From positions 11,179-75,178 of the forward strand of contig JXTB01000565.1 of the NCBI GenBank assembly GCA_002914805.1: DNA of 64,000 nucleotides. Reading direction: 5' to 3'. The translations under genes and the position numbers were made by a program. The stretch comes from Parasponia andersonii. Lineage: Eukaryota; Streptophyta; Magnoliopsida; Rosales; Cannabaceae. Shown in pieces: positions 8,951-19,299 of this stretch (within the stretch, counting starts at the first letter, position 1; every line of letters starts with the position of its first letter). The notes beneath the pieces are model-generated. The model did no database searches, was not told where the DNA came from, and was given only the letters and a program-made list of their open reading frames with translations.

Positions 8951-11900
8951 CTAGTTACCTCCATCCAAGGGGGCGCAGCCAACCCTGGCACTTGGACCAG
9001 CCTCGGAGAAAGGTGGCATGGCCGGATCAGATTCGTCACTAGAAATAATGACTGCACCTGACCCCTTGCCAGTTGAGACCCCGAGACTAGGCTGAGCATC
9101 TGGAATCTCTGAAGTTCGATCTGGCAGACCGGAAGTGAGGACAACCTCTATGGCACTAGGAGCAGATGTAGATGGCTCCTCCTTTTTCACGGTAAGCATC
9201 TTTAGCACGTCAGCCGGATACGTGATACTGGTCTCGTCCCTGAGCTACTGCATATGGTGCTTGACGGAGTAGTGGTCCCTCTCGACACCTTTCTGATCGT
9301 CAAATTGGTCTGACATTACCACCTCGGCGTGGCCTTCAAACTCTCTATTCTCCCAGCCAGACCTGTAACTTTCCGCAGAAAGGACGTCTACCTGCCTCTG
9401 GTATCTCGTCTTCAGTTTATCCGAGTCCGCTAACCTATCCTTCAGTGCCACCAGCTTGAGCTTTGCTTGCCACTGTGATAAGTCAACCAAAAAAGTGTTA
9501 ATACCGACAAGGTCCTCGCAGTGTTTGCGAGACATCTCCACCCGAGCACCCATCAGATTCTTGTAATCCAAGAAGAGACATCGGTTTACCTCGTTGGACC
9601 GGTCAAGTCTACGTCATAGAGAATGGGCCTCAAGCTTGGATGTAGCCTCAGCTTTTCTCGCTTCCTTGGTGTCCTCAACAGCCCGATCACGAGCGATGAA
9701 GGCTAGCCCCATCTCAGCATTGGTGCTCTACAACTCTTGCTCTTTGACCCTTAGCTCGTTCTGGGCTAGTCTGGCGGCCTCAGAGTGGGCAAGTTTGTAA
9801 GCCTCTACTTGGCTAGTCTCACGGCCAGCTCCTCGCGTCTAGCCCCCTCGGTGCTCAGAGCTTAAGCCACTGCACTACTGACCCTCGCCTTCTTGAGGCT
9901 TCGATATAAGTCAAAGTTGGACCTCAATTCAGCGAGGGCAGCCTCACTGCACTCGGCCAATGCAGAGCGGGAACTCAGCTCCTCAGTCAGATCCCTGACA
10001 CGAGAAGAGTAGAAGGACTAGATGGCAGTCAGCTGCAAGTTAAACAACAAAGGGGGAGTCAGCGTTTAGCAAAGATTTTGAAAAAACATAGAAGTGACTG
10101 AGTGGAACAAACCTGCGCGAAGGTGCGGTTACTGACGAGCTCGACATTCTCCAAAGAGAGCACCTCTAGCCCTGGCCCTACGGTTGGACCCTCCCTTTGG
10201 GCATCGCCTGCATTTGGGGAACGCGGCCCCGCCCTGCTGGCCACAAGGACACCCTCTCCGCCCGCCAGGCACGCCTCCGAGGCAATGGCAATAGGGATTG
10301 AGGGAAGTCCAGAGCCATCAGGAGCACCATCAGTCACGGTGGGAGGCAGTGCATCTCCTCTGGGCAGGCCGCCTCGTGCCGACCATTTTCTCCTTAGAAG
10401 GGTCAGCGTCGCCCCATCGTCGTCACTATCAGACAAGGGGGCGACCCTGCCCTTCTTCTCCACCCGACCCTCTTCTTCGTTGGACGAGCTGACCTCGCGT
10501 TGCCGCTTTGTAGGGACCGGGGGAGGGGAGGATAGTCTAGATTTCAATCTCGGAGCTCCCCTACTGAGCTCGGCGATCTCTCCACCGAGGCTAACAACGC
10601 TCGATTTAGAAGGGGTGGAGGAGATTGCTGCAGCAGACCCCCCAGCGGGGCTCGGCGTCGTCTCTCCCCCCTGCACGATCCGTGTGGCAGACAGTCCTCC
10701 AGATGGAGTTCCGCCTGCATCAAAGCGAGGGACCGTTGGCATTTTGCCTCCCAAAAGTAACACGAGACGCCGGCCAGCGGGTGCCTTGGTACGAGCCTTG
10801 TGTGTTGCGGCTCCCCCCTTGACGGGTGAGGGGTCAGCTGATGGACCCGTCTCGGAACTTGCAGAGAACAAATAATATGTTTAGCTTATGGCCACAATCC
10901 GACCCACGAAACTCGAGGATGCGAAAACGAACTCACCCTTAACCTTCTTGGGTTGACGGTCTCCTCGTTGCAGAGCCTGACGCACTCCGCGGCCACAAGC
11001 CTCACGGCCTCCTCGAGCTCGTGGCTAGTCAGCACCACCAGGACGTTGGAGCCCGCTAATTGGCTTGAAGCCGTAACCTTCCAACCCACCATGGTAATTT
11101 TTTCATGCTCATCCTAGCAGAATCGGTTCAGGGCAGAGGCGTCAAGTCGACTCCGCATATGCTTGGTGATGACCCAGGTGTCCAGAGGGAATGGGAGATA
11201 TGACACCATCCTAGGCATCATGTTCATCACCAAGAGGTTGAGGACGACCTGGATGTGCCGGCAATCCCCAGGAGATCTGAAGATGATTATCCCCTCCAAG
11301 CTTTTGAGCCGCCCCGCTGACAAGTGCGGCTCGAATCTACTCCATTCCACCGAGGCTGCGCAAGATAAAATAACGTGAGCAATAACAGACAAAGAGAACA
11401 TAGACTCGATAATCACGACCTGGCACTTACTCTGCAGGAAGGCTGAGGGAACTTGGAAGTGCTCGTCGTTTACCCAAGGGGAGCATCACGCCCCTCTAAC
11501 GGCATATAGCCTGGCGTGAGAGTCCCATTATTTGTCCGACCGTGGCAATCCCCAGAAGATGTGACATCCTGGCAGCGGTTGGAGGTAGAAGATGGGGTAG
11601 GAGCCTTTCTTGGGGATGAGGAATAGCTTATAAGCATAAAAGACCACCTCCAGGTCAATATACATGTTATAGATAACTGACAGGGTAGAAAGTCCCATCA
11701 GAATCATGATCCCATTTGCATTCAGCTGCATCGGATGGATTCTCGTCATAGCAAAGAATTGGTGGATCAGGGGAGGAAGAGGGAATCGCAGCTAATCCAG
11801 ATACTTTCTGCCCAGGATAATGGAACCCTCGGGGGTGCAAGGACGAAGATACCAGTCCGCAGGGCCCTCAACCCATTGTAGCGTCGCTCCTCCGGGGAGG

Positions 11901-11974
11901 CAGAGCTACTTCCTTAGTGAATCTAGCTCTGAATCCACAACGGGGCGCAATTTCTGGTGTTGACTTGAAGCCAT
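8951..11974 (-). pseudogene. Antisense four-exon gene of the Tat element ('putative gypsy type transposon' family)
   Basis: Read on the minus strand from an ATG at 11974, four exons are 11974-11431, 11355-10944, 10857-10113 and 10032-8951. Introns of 75, 86 and 80 bases have GT-AG ends (GTAAGT...GCGCAG; GTTAAG...GCAAG; GTTTGT...TTGCAG). The reading frame is kept across all three junctions. Exon 1 carries LRFPLPPLIHQFFA and IHPMQLNANGI, which I recognise as the plant 'putative gypsy type transposon' (Transposase_28) domain. Exon 3 is Ser/Pro-rich and low complexity. Exon 4 is rich in Ala, Glu, Leu and Arg and looks like a coiled coil. The intact product would be about 928 residues. About ten in-frame stops and one frameshift near 9815 show it is dead. 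Antisense ORFs after pol are known in other Tat elements; their function is unknown. Confidence 0.8.
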
Positions 11975-12096
11975 TATTCTGAAATACGACTAAAAGATTA
12001 AAGGTCTTTAGAGGGGAAGGAAATGGAAACCTAGGATTTTATGAGGCTAGAATGATTGAAGATTTTGGTAAAGTGGCAAATGAACGCAATTGCGGC

Positions 12097-12104
12097 TTTT
12101 TATA
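12097..12104 (-). promoter_or_regulatory. TATA box for the antisense gene
   Basis: TATAAAAA on the minus strand lies 123 bases upstream of the antisense ATG, in a GC-richer setting (CCCCTC before, GCCGC after). Transcription from about 12070 would give a leader near 95 bases without an obvious upstream ATG. This is the expected layout of an independent antisense promoter; activity is not shown. Confidence 0.55.
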
Positions 12105-12296
12105 GAGGGGAAGCCGAAGAGTTTTTCTGGAAAAGGGGAGAATGAGGGAGATCGAACAGTCAGAACTTCAAAATTCAAACAGATTTCGTGATATGGGATA
12201 GCGTAACTCCGCATCGGTAAGAGGGAAACCACATGCATCCCCCAGATTGGAGGAACAGAGAAATGATTTCCCCACTAGATGGATACGAATCCGTCA

Positions 12297-12316
12297 AGTA
12301 GGGAAATGTGGGCAGT
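12297..12316 (+). promoter_or_regulatory. Possible polypurine tract
   Basis: A purine-rich stretch (AGTAGGGAAATGTGGGCAG) abuts the 3' LTR where plus-strand DNA synthesis would be primed. It contains pyrimidine interruptions, so it is either decayed or not the true tract. Confidence 0.45.
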
Positions 12317-13182
12317 TGTGGGACCCGTTCCCAAGCCATACACCACGTGGATGGCAAAGCGGTTGAACAGGTCACAAAAAGGGTCTACCATCCGACAGGT
12401 GTCGAGAGTGATTAGTTAAAGGTCACGCGGGTCGCACGTGATCTACCAATCAGCCATTGGGCCGTCTGAAGTTAGGGCCAAGCCCATCACAGATCCTGGA
12501 CAGTTTTGGCCCAGTCCGACCCTTACCTCGACAACTGGGGGGTCAGATGCCCCAAGGTTACCTCGACAGTTGGGGGAGGGGGGATCAGAAACCCTAAGGA
12601 TCTTCCATCTGAATATAATGGAAAGCAACTCACGACTCCAGACACAAACAGAGCATTTAATGCAATCCTAGGTAGGCGTACGTAAGGGGCAAGCCGTCCT
12701 GACAGAACAGCGATTCATCCAAATCTCACCCCTGATAGATTCAAGCCGTAGGAGGCGGCAGAAATTAGGATACGGCAATACAGACAAGATCACAGAAATC
12801 TCGGCCTGTGACTTCTAAAAAAGACTTTGAGCAGGAAGGTACTTAGTCCGGAGATTGAGACCCGAATGGTTCACGATCTCAGGACTATATATATATGAGC
12901 TATGTTTTCCCGAGAGAGGCATGTATGCTTAAAGAAAAATATATAAAAAAACTTAAAAGCAAAAAACATACACTCATACTGAACTAATTCCTTGCTACCC
13001 TGTATCAAAGATAAAACTACTGACTTAAGCATTGGAGAGTCTTTGCAGATAGCTCCCCCCGCCTCTCCGACCCTGCTTGGAGTTCAAAGTACTTTGGGAT
13101 AGCGAGGACACATGGACAGTTGGAGAACACATCATCGGCGGTTCAGAAACACGTGGACAGCTGGTAAGAAACCGCTCCAATA
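12317..13182 (+). repeat. 3' LTR of the Tat element
   Basis: Begins TGTGGGACCC and ends CTCCAATA; the terminal CA appears to have become TA. A CTATATATATATGAG stretch at 12884-12899 matches the probable promoter of the 5' copy. It has extra bases near 12330 and a short internal duplication near 13100 (two GGACAG-TTGG/CTGG-like blocks) not seen in the 5' LTR. Confidence 0.9.
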
Positions 13183-14580
13183 ATATATTATTGATATTTC
13201 ATATATATATATACTTATATACTAACTTTAGTTTATATACCGAATATACTAGTTTTATATCGAGTACATTATATTTTAGATTCAGTTTCTACCCTACTAG
13301 ACTAGTTCAGTTTGCTACATCATCTAAAAGATAAATATTTACTTAAAATATGCCCAAAATTCAGTCTAAAGACGTTGATTAATTGTGTAGTAAACTGATA
13401 TATTTGATTTTTTAAAAAAAAAATAATTGGTGAAAAACCTAGTTTATTGTGTAAATGTAATTTTTATTTTATTTTTTTTTTTGTTTTATGCAATTTATAT
13501 TGCTTTTGTTTAACAAATGTCAAGAGAGAAGAAAAGGTTATTACTCATTAATCAAAAAAGATAAATATTGTGTTTTATCCCTCAATAGAAATGTTATGTT
13601 TTAGTCTAGTAAACACAAAAAAAATGGTTGGTTTGAAGGCAAATATTATTATACAAAACAAGTTTAATTCTATTTGGTTGAATTGATCAATATAAAAGTT
13701 TAAAAGGAAACCAAATTAAATCGAACATAATCACTTTGATCAGTCTAGAGATATAGATTTAACAATTTAGAGTTGTTGTAAATTTGATTTTAGTATGCTA
13801 TATTAATCTCTTTTTTTTCACCTACTTTAAACACTCTCTTTAATTGATAGATACCAAAATTGTAAAAATATCAAGTTACAAAAAAATGAATTATTATTTT
13901 ATTTGATAAAAACAACAACGAAAAAGACTAACTAAATAAATTAATAATAACAATCACAATCCAATAATAATGTGATACTTATATTTTTTTAAAAAAAAAA
14001 CCTAAGAATAGTGCTATCTTTGTAGTGTCTTACTCCTACATATAATAAGCGAAAATGATACCTATAAAAAACATAGAAAAATGAGATCATGCATATGATA
14101 TATATTTTTTTTTTTCAATTTTGTTTAGTTGGTTTGACAGTCAAATTAAACTATTTAACACCCTTAAACCGCACAATTGAACTGATCAACAAAATGTACT
14201 TTTTAAACCGATCAAATAAATTAACTTATCGAAAACCAAGTGATTTGGTTTGGTCTAGATTAGTAGATTTTTACGGGTTATTGCTCTTTATTAAAATCCT
14301 TCATAAAATCCTAAATTATACAATATTATTTTATTTACATGTTTTAACTAGCCATATAGAGAAAAATTTTAATTAATGAATGTTAGATAAATTACTAACT
14401 TTAAAAAATTAATAAAATTTTCCAATTTAAACTCAAGCTAATATACTGAACTAATAATCTCACTAAATGCATAAAATAATATCTTTTTGAAGTCCTTAAG
14501 ACCTAACGAATATATAAATCAATAATTAAATAGATACAAAAAGAAATAACCATAAAATCGTTTATTTTCTTTAACAACTT
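13183..14580. other. AT-rich intergenic DNA
   Basis: No supportable gene. Homopolymer runs and AT dinucleotide tracts dominate. Open frames are short and low-complexity. Confidence 0.6.
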
Positions 14581-14900
14581 TTATTTTCTCAATTCTATTC
14601 TTTTTTAAAATATGCATCTAAAATCGTTTGTTTTTTCTTTGTACCTAAATTGAATATTTAACATTGCTATTTTTCATCTTATTTGACAAACATTTTGTTG
14701 AACTTTTTAGATATGAAATTTCTAATACTTTGGATTCTCAAAGTAAAACTAATAACTATGTTATTTTCTCAATTCTAATCTTTTTCAAAATATGCATCTA
14801 AAGTTTGTTGTTTTTTCCTTGTACCTAAATTGAACATATAACATTGCTATTTTTTTATCCTATTTGACAAATACTTTGTTGAACTTTTCAGAACATTTGA
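14581..14900 (+). repeat. 180-bp tandem duplication
   Basis: The block starting TTATTTTCTCAATTCTA at 14581 starts again at 14761, exactly 180 bases later. Agreement is close for about 130 bases, including TGTACCTAAATTGAA and AACATTGCTATTTTT. The distal part of copy 1 (ATTCTCAAAGTAAAACTAAT) recurs near 15095, so copy 2 is probably interrupted. Confidence 0.85.
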
Positions 14901-15269
14901 TATGGTTAATTGTTTGACAGAGAGATAAAACGTTTCTTCAATTTATTATTTATAGCCTTTTTTACTAGAAGAGGAATGCTCAATTTTGTATTCACATAAT
15001 GCTCTTCTCATCTCACTAGTCAATATATATTTTTCACTCCTTTGAAACGAGATGTCATAGAGGAAGAAGATATGAAAATTCTAATGGTTTAGATTCTCAA
15101 AGTAAAACTAATAACTATTTATATTTAAGCATTGTATTTTATGAGATACTAAATTTTAAAGCTATAATCATGTATATGTNTTTATGTATTTATGCATTTA
15201 AGGAACCCTAAATATTGAGAGAGGACTTTATACCTATTGCTCATAAGGCTAAGGTGGATCATGTTTTAG

Positions 15270-16800
15270 TTTAGGATATGTGATGTAGGATAATAGGAGA
15301 AAAAAAAAAAAAGAAAGAGAAATTATAGGATATCAAAGGGTGAATAGAGCTAAGGCAGAAATAAATGAATAAGTAGAAAATAAAGAAAATAGATTGAAAA
15401 TTAAATAGAACTCTCGAAAGAAAAAAGAACCATAAAGGAAGAAAACTCAACAATTATTCAGTATTCGTTCATAGTTTTTGAAAATAATAATATAGATGAT
15501 CTATTTATAGATAAACATCTGAACTCAACTAAGAAATTAAACAAATTTTAGAAACTAACATAAATAAGAAACTTAAATGTAGTTACTTCAAATTAAACAT
15601 AATCTAATATTTTAATAAAAACTAAATAATAATTGTAATAATAATATTCTAAAAATACCCATTTCTTATTCCGTATTAATCTCTCAAGGTATGAGAATTC
15701 GACTATAACGAGTTAAACTCATATACATTAAACCAATAATTTGAAATAGAGAAAAATTAATAAACGAAAGTCTTTATACTTGATAAAAATGTAAGGTTTG
15801 GACTCTTCACACTTGTCCCACCTTTTCTTGAGCACATGATGCATCTGAATACCTTTGTTATCAAAATTTTTTCTCATGTTGAAAATTAGTCCAACAATTA
15901 TATTAGAAAGAAAATCAAATAAACATCCATCCGATCCAATGAAGCAATAGACACATTCAGAAGTGTAGACTGAGGGAGACTAGAAATTAATGCATAAAGG
16001 AATAAAATCATTAGGTTATGATACTATAATTTACTTAACTATAAGTTCCTCAACATACTTCTTACAAAATTTCTTAAAGGCCTTAGTAAATTGTGAATAA
16101 GGGTTATTATAAGGTTTGCTTATGCCATTCCTAAAGTCCCATAATTCTTCTAACTTACACTATATTTCTTCACAAATAATGAGTAATTTTGTTCCATTTG
16201 GTTACAAAGTGATTAATTCTGGGTAATTAACTCGTCAAAAGTAGACTTGATTTTCAAGATTGCTAAAATAACTAATTTTAGGGTCTCTAGTATAGGAAGT
16301 ACTTAATTTGGTTGGCCTAGAATCATAGAAATAATTGTTATCATCGTAGAGATCTTGATAAAATTAATGATAGTGGTATTGGTGACTCCGCTGGCCACAA
16401 TTAAGAGGCAACCTTTTCAACATAATCAAAGGCAACAAGAGAAAGCAGCAAGAAGCCTTACTAGTTAAGTTAAAGAACATATAGAAATATATAGAAATAT
16501 GATAAGTAGCAAGCACTTATTTATTTTCAACATCTAACTAGATCGAATGTATCTCTGATAGCATGGAGCCACAGATGGACTCCAGCAAAAAAAAGAAATG
16601 ATTAGAGTAAAATCAATTTTTGATATAAAATTACCCCTCTATACCTTATGGTAATGATCCCTTTGGCATTTAGGAATTTAGACATCAAGTAAATGGCTTG
16701 ATGAGGATAATTAAAATTGCATGCCGGAGTTGAGAGTTGCCAGCTGAATCAACGAATAAATAGATAGTATGCCATTGAAGCTTTATTTTTGTTTTGTTTT
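15270..16800 (-). mobile_element. Decayed retroelement remnant, minus strand
   Basis: On the minus strand TGCTATCAGAG at about 16563-16553 follows a CCA end and matches the initiator-tRNA-Met primer site TGGTATCAGAG at 10 of 11 positions. Downstream on that strand (about 16340-16030) runs a broken but protein-like frame with pieces such as RPTKLSTSYTRDPKIS and KKFCKKYVEELIVK. I cannot name the family. LTR limits were not found. Confidence 0.35.
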
Positions 16801-18690
16801 GTTTTTTTTTTTTTAATTATAAGAATTGGCCTAGGCACGCCTTTATTGTTTTTAATGGTATTTTTGTTGAAAGAGTATATTTTTACAATTTTTATTGAGT
16901 GAAGTATATATCTCAAATTTCATGTAATATTACGTGTTAGGCATAACTAATAAAAAGTCTTAAAAATAGAAAAGTAACCTTTTTATGCCTTGTATGTTGT
17001 ATTTTGCATTTTGTGCATTGTTCATATTGTCATTCACCCCTTCAGTATTTCACATTTTAAAATTGTTACGTAATTTATAACTTTTTGAAAAAAAATTTAA
17101 CATTGACACGTGAATGTACTAAAATAATCTTTTTGTACTTTGGTTCTTAAGCTATCTAGCTGGAGACAAATTTAGTTCACAAAGTTCTAAATTTAACAAC
17201 TAAATCTTTAATTTTTATGATTTCATGTAATTTAGTTTTTGAACTATCGAAATTGCAACATATAAATTGTTCGTACAAAACACATGAGGAACATGTAATA
17301 GCATTTAAAATTTTATTTAAGAGATAATTTGGACTTTTAAGCCCGAAAAAGAATAACAATAAAAAAAATTTCTCTAAATTTGCAATTTCAAAAATCTTTA
17401 ATTTATTTTTCTTCAAATATCTTTTTTTCAGATGCTACCATATACTTCTTAGTTTAGGGCTGACAATTAGTGTTAACATGTTATATTCGGGTCAACACGT
17501 TTATGACATGATATGATAGCATTTCAACTTAAATACGACATGATTAATAAATATGCTCAAAACATAAAACTAAATATGACAAAATATAGCGTAACATGAT
17601 AACATTTCTATTTAAATACGACATGATTAATAAATATGTCCAAAAAATAAACATAAATATAACAAAATTAATAAATGTATAACAACATGACTAGTATAAC
17701 CTATGTATTAAATGCGTCATGTATTTGATTATAACTTATTTGACACAATTATTTGATCCTGGCATTATTATTCATTTGAAAGCGTTTATTCACTACTTAA
17801 TTCAATTGAATACATGTAGTGTATTTAAAATTAATTAAATTACATTTAATCATTAGAATACAAATAAGCATGTCGTATATCGTACCTAGTCGTGTTCACA
17901 TAAAAAAAATCACATTTAATTAAACGGATTACATGAAATTTGTAGATTAAGCAGGTCAATTCAAAATTTACTCATTTATTATTTGTGTTATACGCGTCAA
18001 CTTAAAATTAATACAGATATTAGATGTATCATATATACCCATTTATTCTGTATTATTTTCGAGTTGTACTGCCATGTCATATTGAAAATTACTCGCTTAC
18101 TTCTTACATATATTGTTGGTCTAAATAGTTTTATGGACTAAATTATATAGAATCAAAAAATTTAGAAGCTTAATTACCAAATTTAGAACTTTGGTAAGCA
18201 AAATTGTAATTAGTTGTATAGTTCAAATACCATTTGTGCTAATAACCCAATAAAAAAAGAGTAAATCGTAAAATAATACCTTTAATTTTGGGTATTTAGC
18301 AACTTGCAAAATAATATATTAAAATTAATAATTTTTGAAAATTAATATTTTGAATTAAATTTTTAAATAATATAACAAATAAAAGATAAAAATATCCTAA
18401 AATTAGTAAAAATAATTTAATCTAATATAATTTTAATAAAAGACATTATAATCCTTTTGTTATTAAAATTACTCAAAAAATCAATACATAATATTAATTT
18501 CCGTAAAGTCTTAATACAAGAGTATTATTTTGTGGGTTTAAACCTCAAAATTAAAATTTCAAAACATCAAACTCTCCGAGTATTTTTTTTTTTCGCATTT
18601 ATTCTTAAATACTCTTTTTATTTTTATGCAAGGACAACCTTTCTTTGGGAATTTTTTTTTTTTTTTGGAGGGACTACTTTTCCTTCTCAG
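16801..18690. other. AT-rich intergenic DNA with a ~85-bp tandem repeat
   Basis: No gene seen. At 17505-17675 two diverged copies about 85 bases apart share ACGACATGATTAATAAATATG. The last few hundred bases before 18690 are T-rich and probably hold the promoter of the RNase H gene. Confidence 0.55.
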
Positions 18691-18699
18691 GGTTCAGTC

Positions 18700-18972
18700 C
18701 AGTCCCGCTCCCGACCCACATTTCATCTCTCTCCCCCCTCTTATATTTTTCTCTTCTTCTTCTTCTTCTTCTTCTTCTTCTTCTCTGTTAATCCTATATT
18801 CCAATACTTCCCAAAAAATTTTGGTTGCGGAGAAGGTTGGTTTGCTCCGCCGCAGCAGCTAGAGTCCTTCAAGATTATCTCCTCTGTTAGCCTTCCTTAT
18901 TTTCCAGCTACTGACACTCTTGCATGCCAAGATTCTCGCCGTTCAAGCTCGCTGCCGCTGGTTAATAACCAG
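18700..18972 (+). promoter_or_regulatory. Probable non-coding first exon of the RNase H gene, with TTC microsatellite
   Basis: A CT-rich leader with about nine TTC repeats (18752-18783) leads into GC-richer sequence ending AATAACCAG before GTTAGT, a good donor. The next acceptor, TTGGCAG, lies at about 19247-19253, just before the start codon. A six-codon upstream frame (19259-19279) precedes the main ATG. CT-rich leaders are common in plants. Confidence 0.5.
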
Positions 18973-19299
18973 GTTAGTATTACTCTTAATTAATCCATTT
19001 TTTGATTACATTTCGTTCGATTTTCTGGAAAGTACTGGTCATAATGCTCACTGATAACAATGTTTGAATCGTTCACAAATAATGGCAATTATTTATTTAT
19101 TTAGTCTTTTCCAGTAAAAGTTTGGTGCTTTTTCAATAAAAGGGTCACATAAAAAAACCATTTTTGCCAAATTTCCAAAGAAAACTGAAAACCCAACTTC
19201 TAACGTCAAAAGTAGTTGTCTGGGTCAATTTTTTTTTTGATACTAATTGGCAGCTGAAATGGGGGTTTTGGATCATTAGAGAAGAAACCAGAACGTGTA

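Larger units (their letters stand above)
86..13182 (+). mobile_element. Degenerate Ty3/gypsy LTR retrotransposon, Tat lineage
   Basis: Two related LTRs (86-901 and 12317-13182) enclose gag, protease, RT, RNase H, a second RNase H and integrase in that order. A second, archaeal-type RNase H between the first RNase H and integrase is the known hallmark of the Tat lineage (Tat, Retand, Ogre, Grande). A long 3' region with tandem repeats and an antisense gene also fits that group. The 5-bp flanks are ATATG on the left and ATATA on the right, which fits a target duplication with one change. Many stops and several frameshifts show it cannot move on its own. By eye the LTRs differ at roughly 5% of sites plus indels, so the insertion is not recent. 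Confidence 0.93.

Noticed and set aside
10102..10875. Long plus-strand frame of 257 codons
   Set aside because: It is the complement of antisense exon 3; the antisense reading fits splice sites and the gene frame.
18457..18993. Plus-strand frame of 178 codons
   Set aside because: Mostly Phe and Ser runs from poly-T and a TTC microsatellite in a leader region; no family features.
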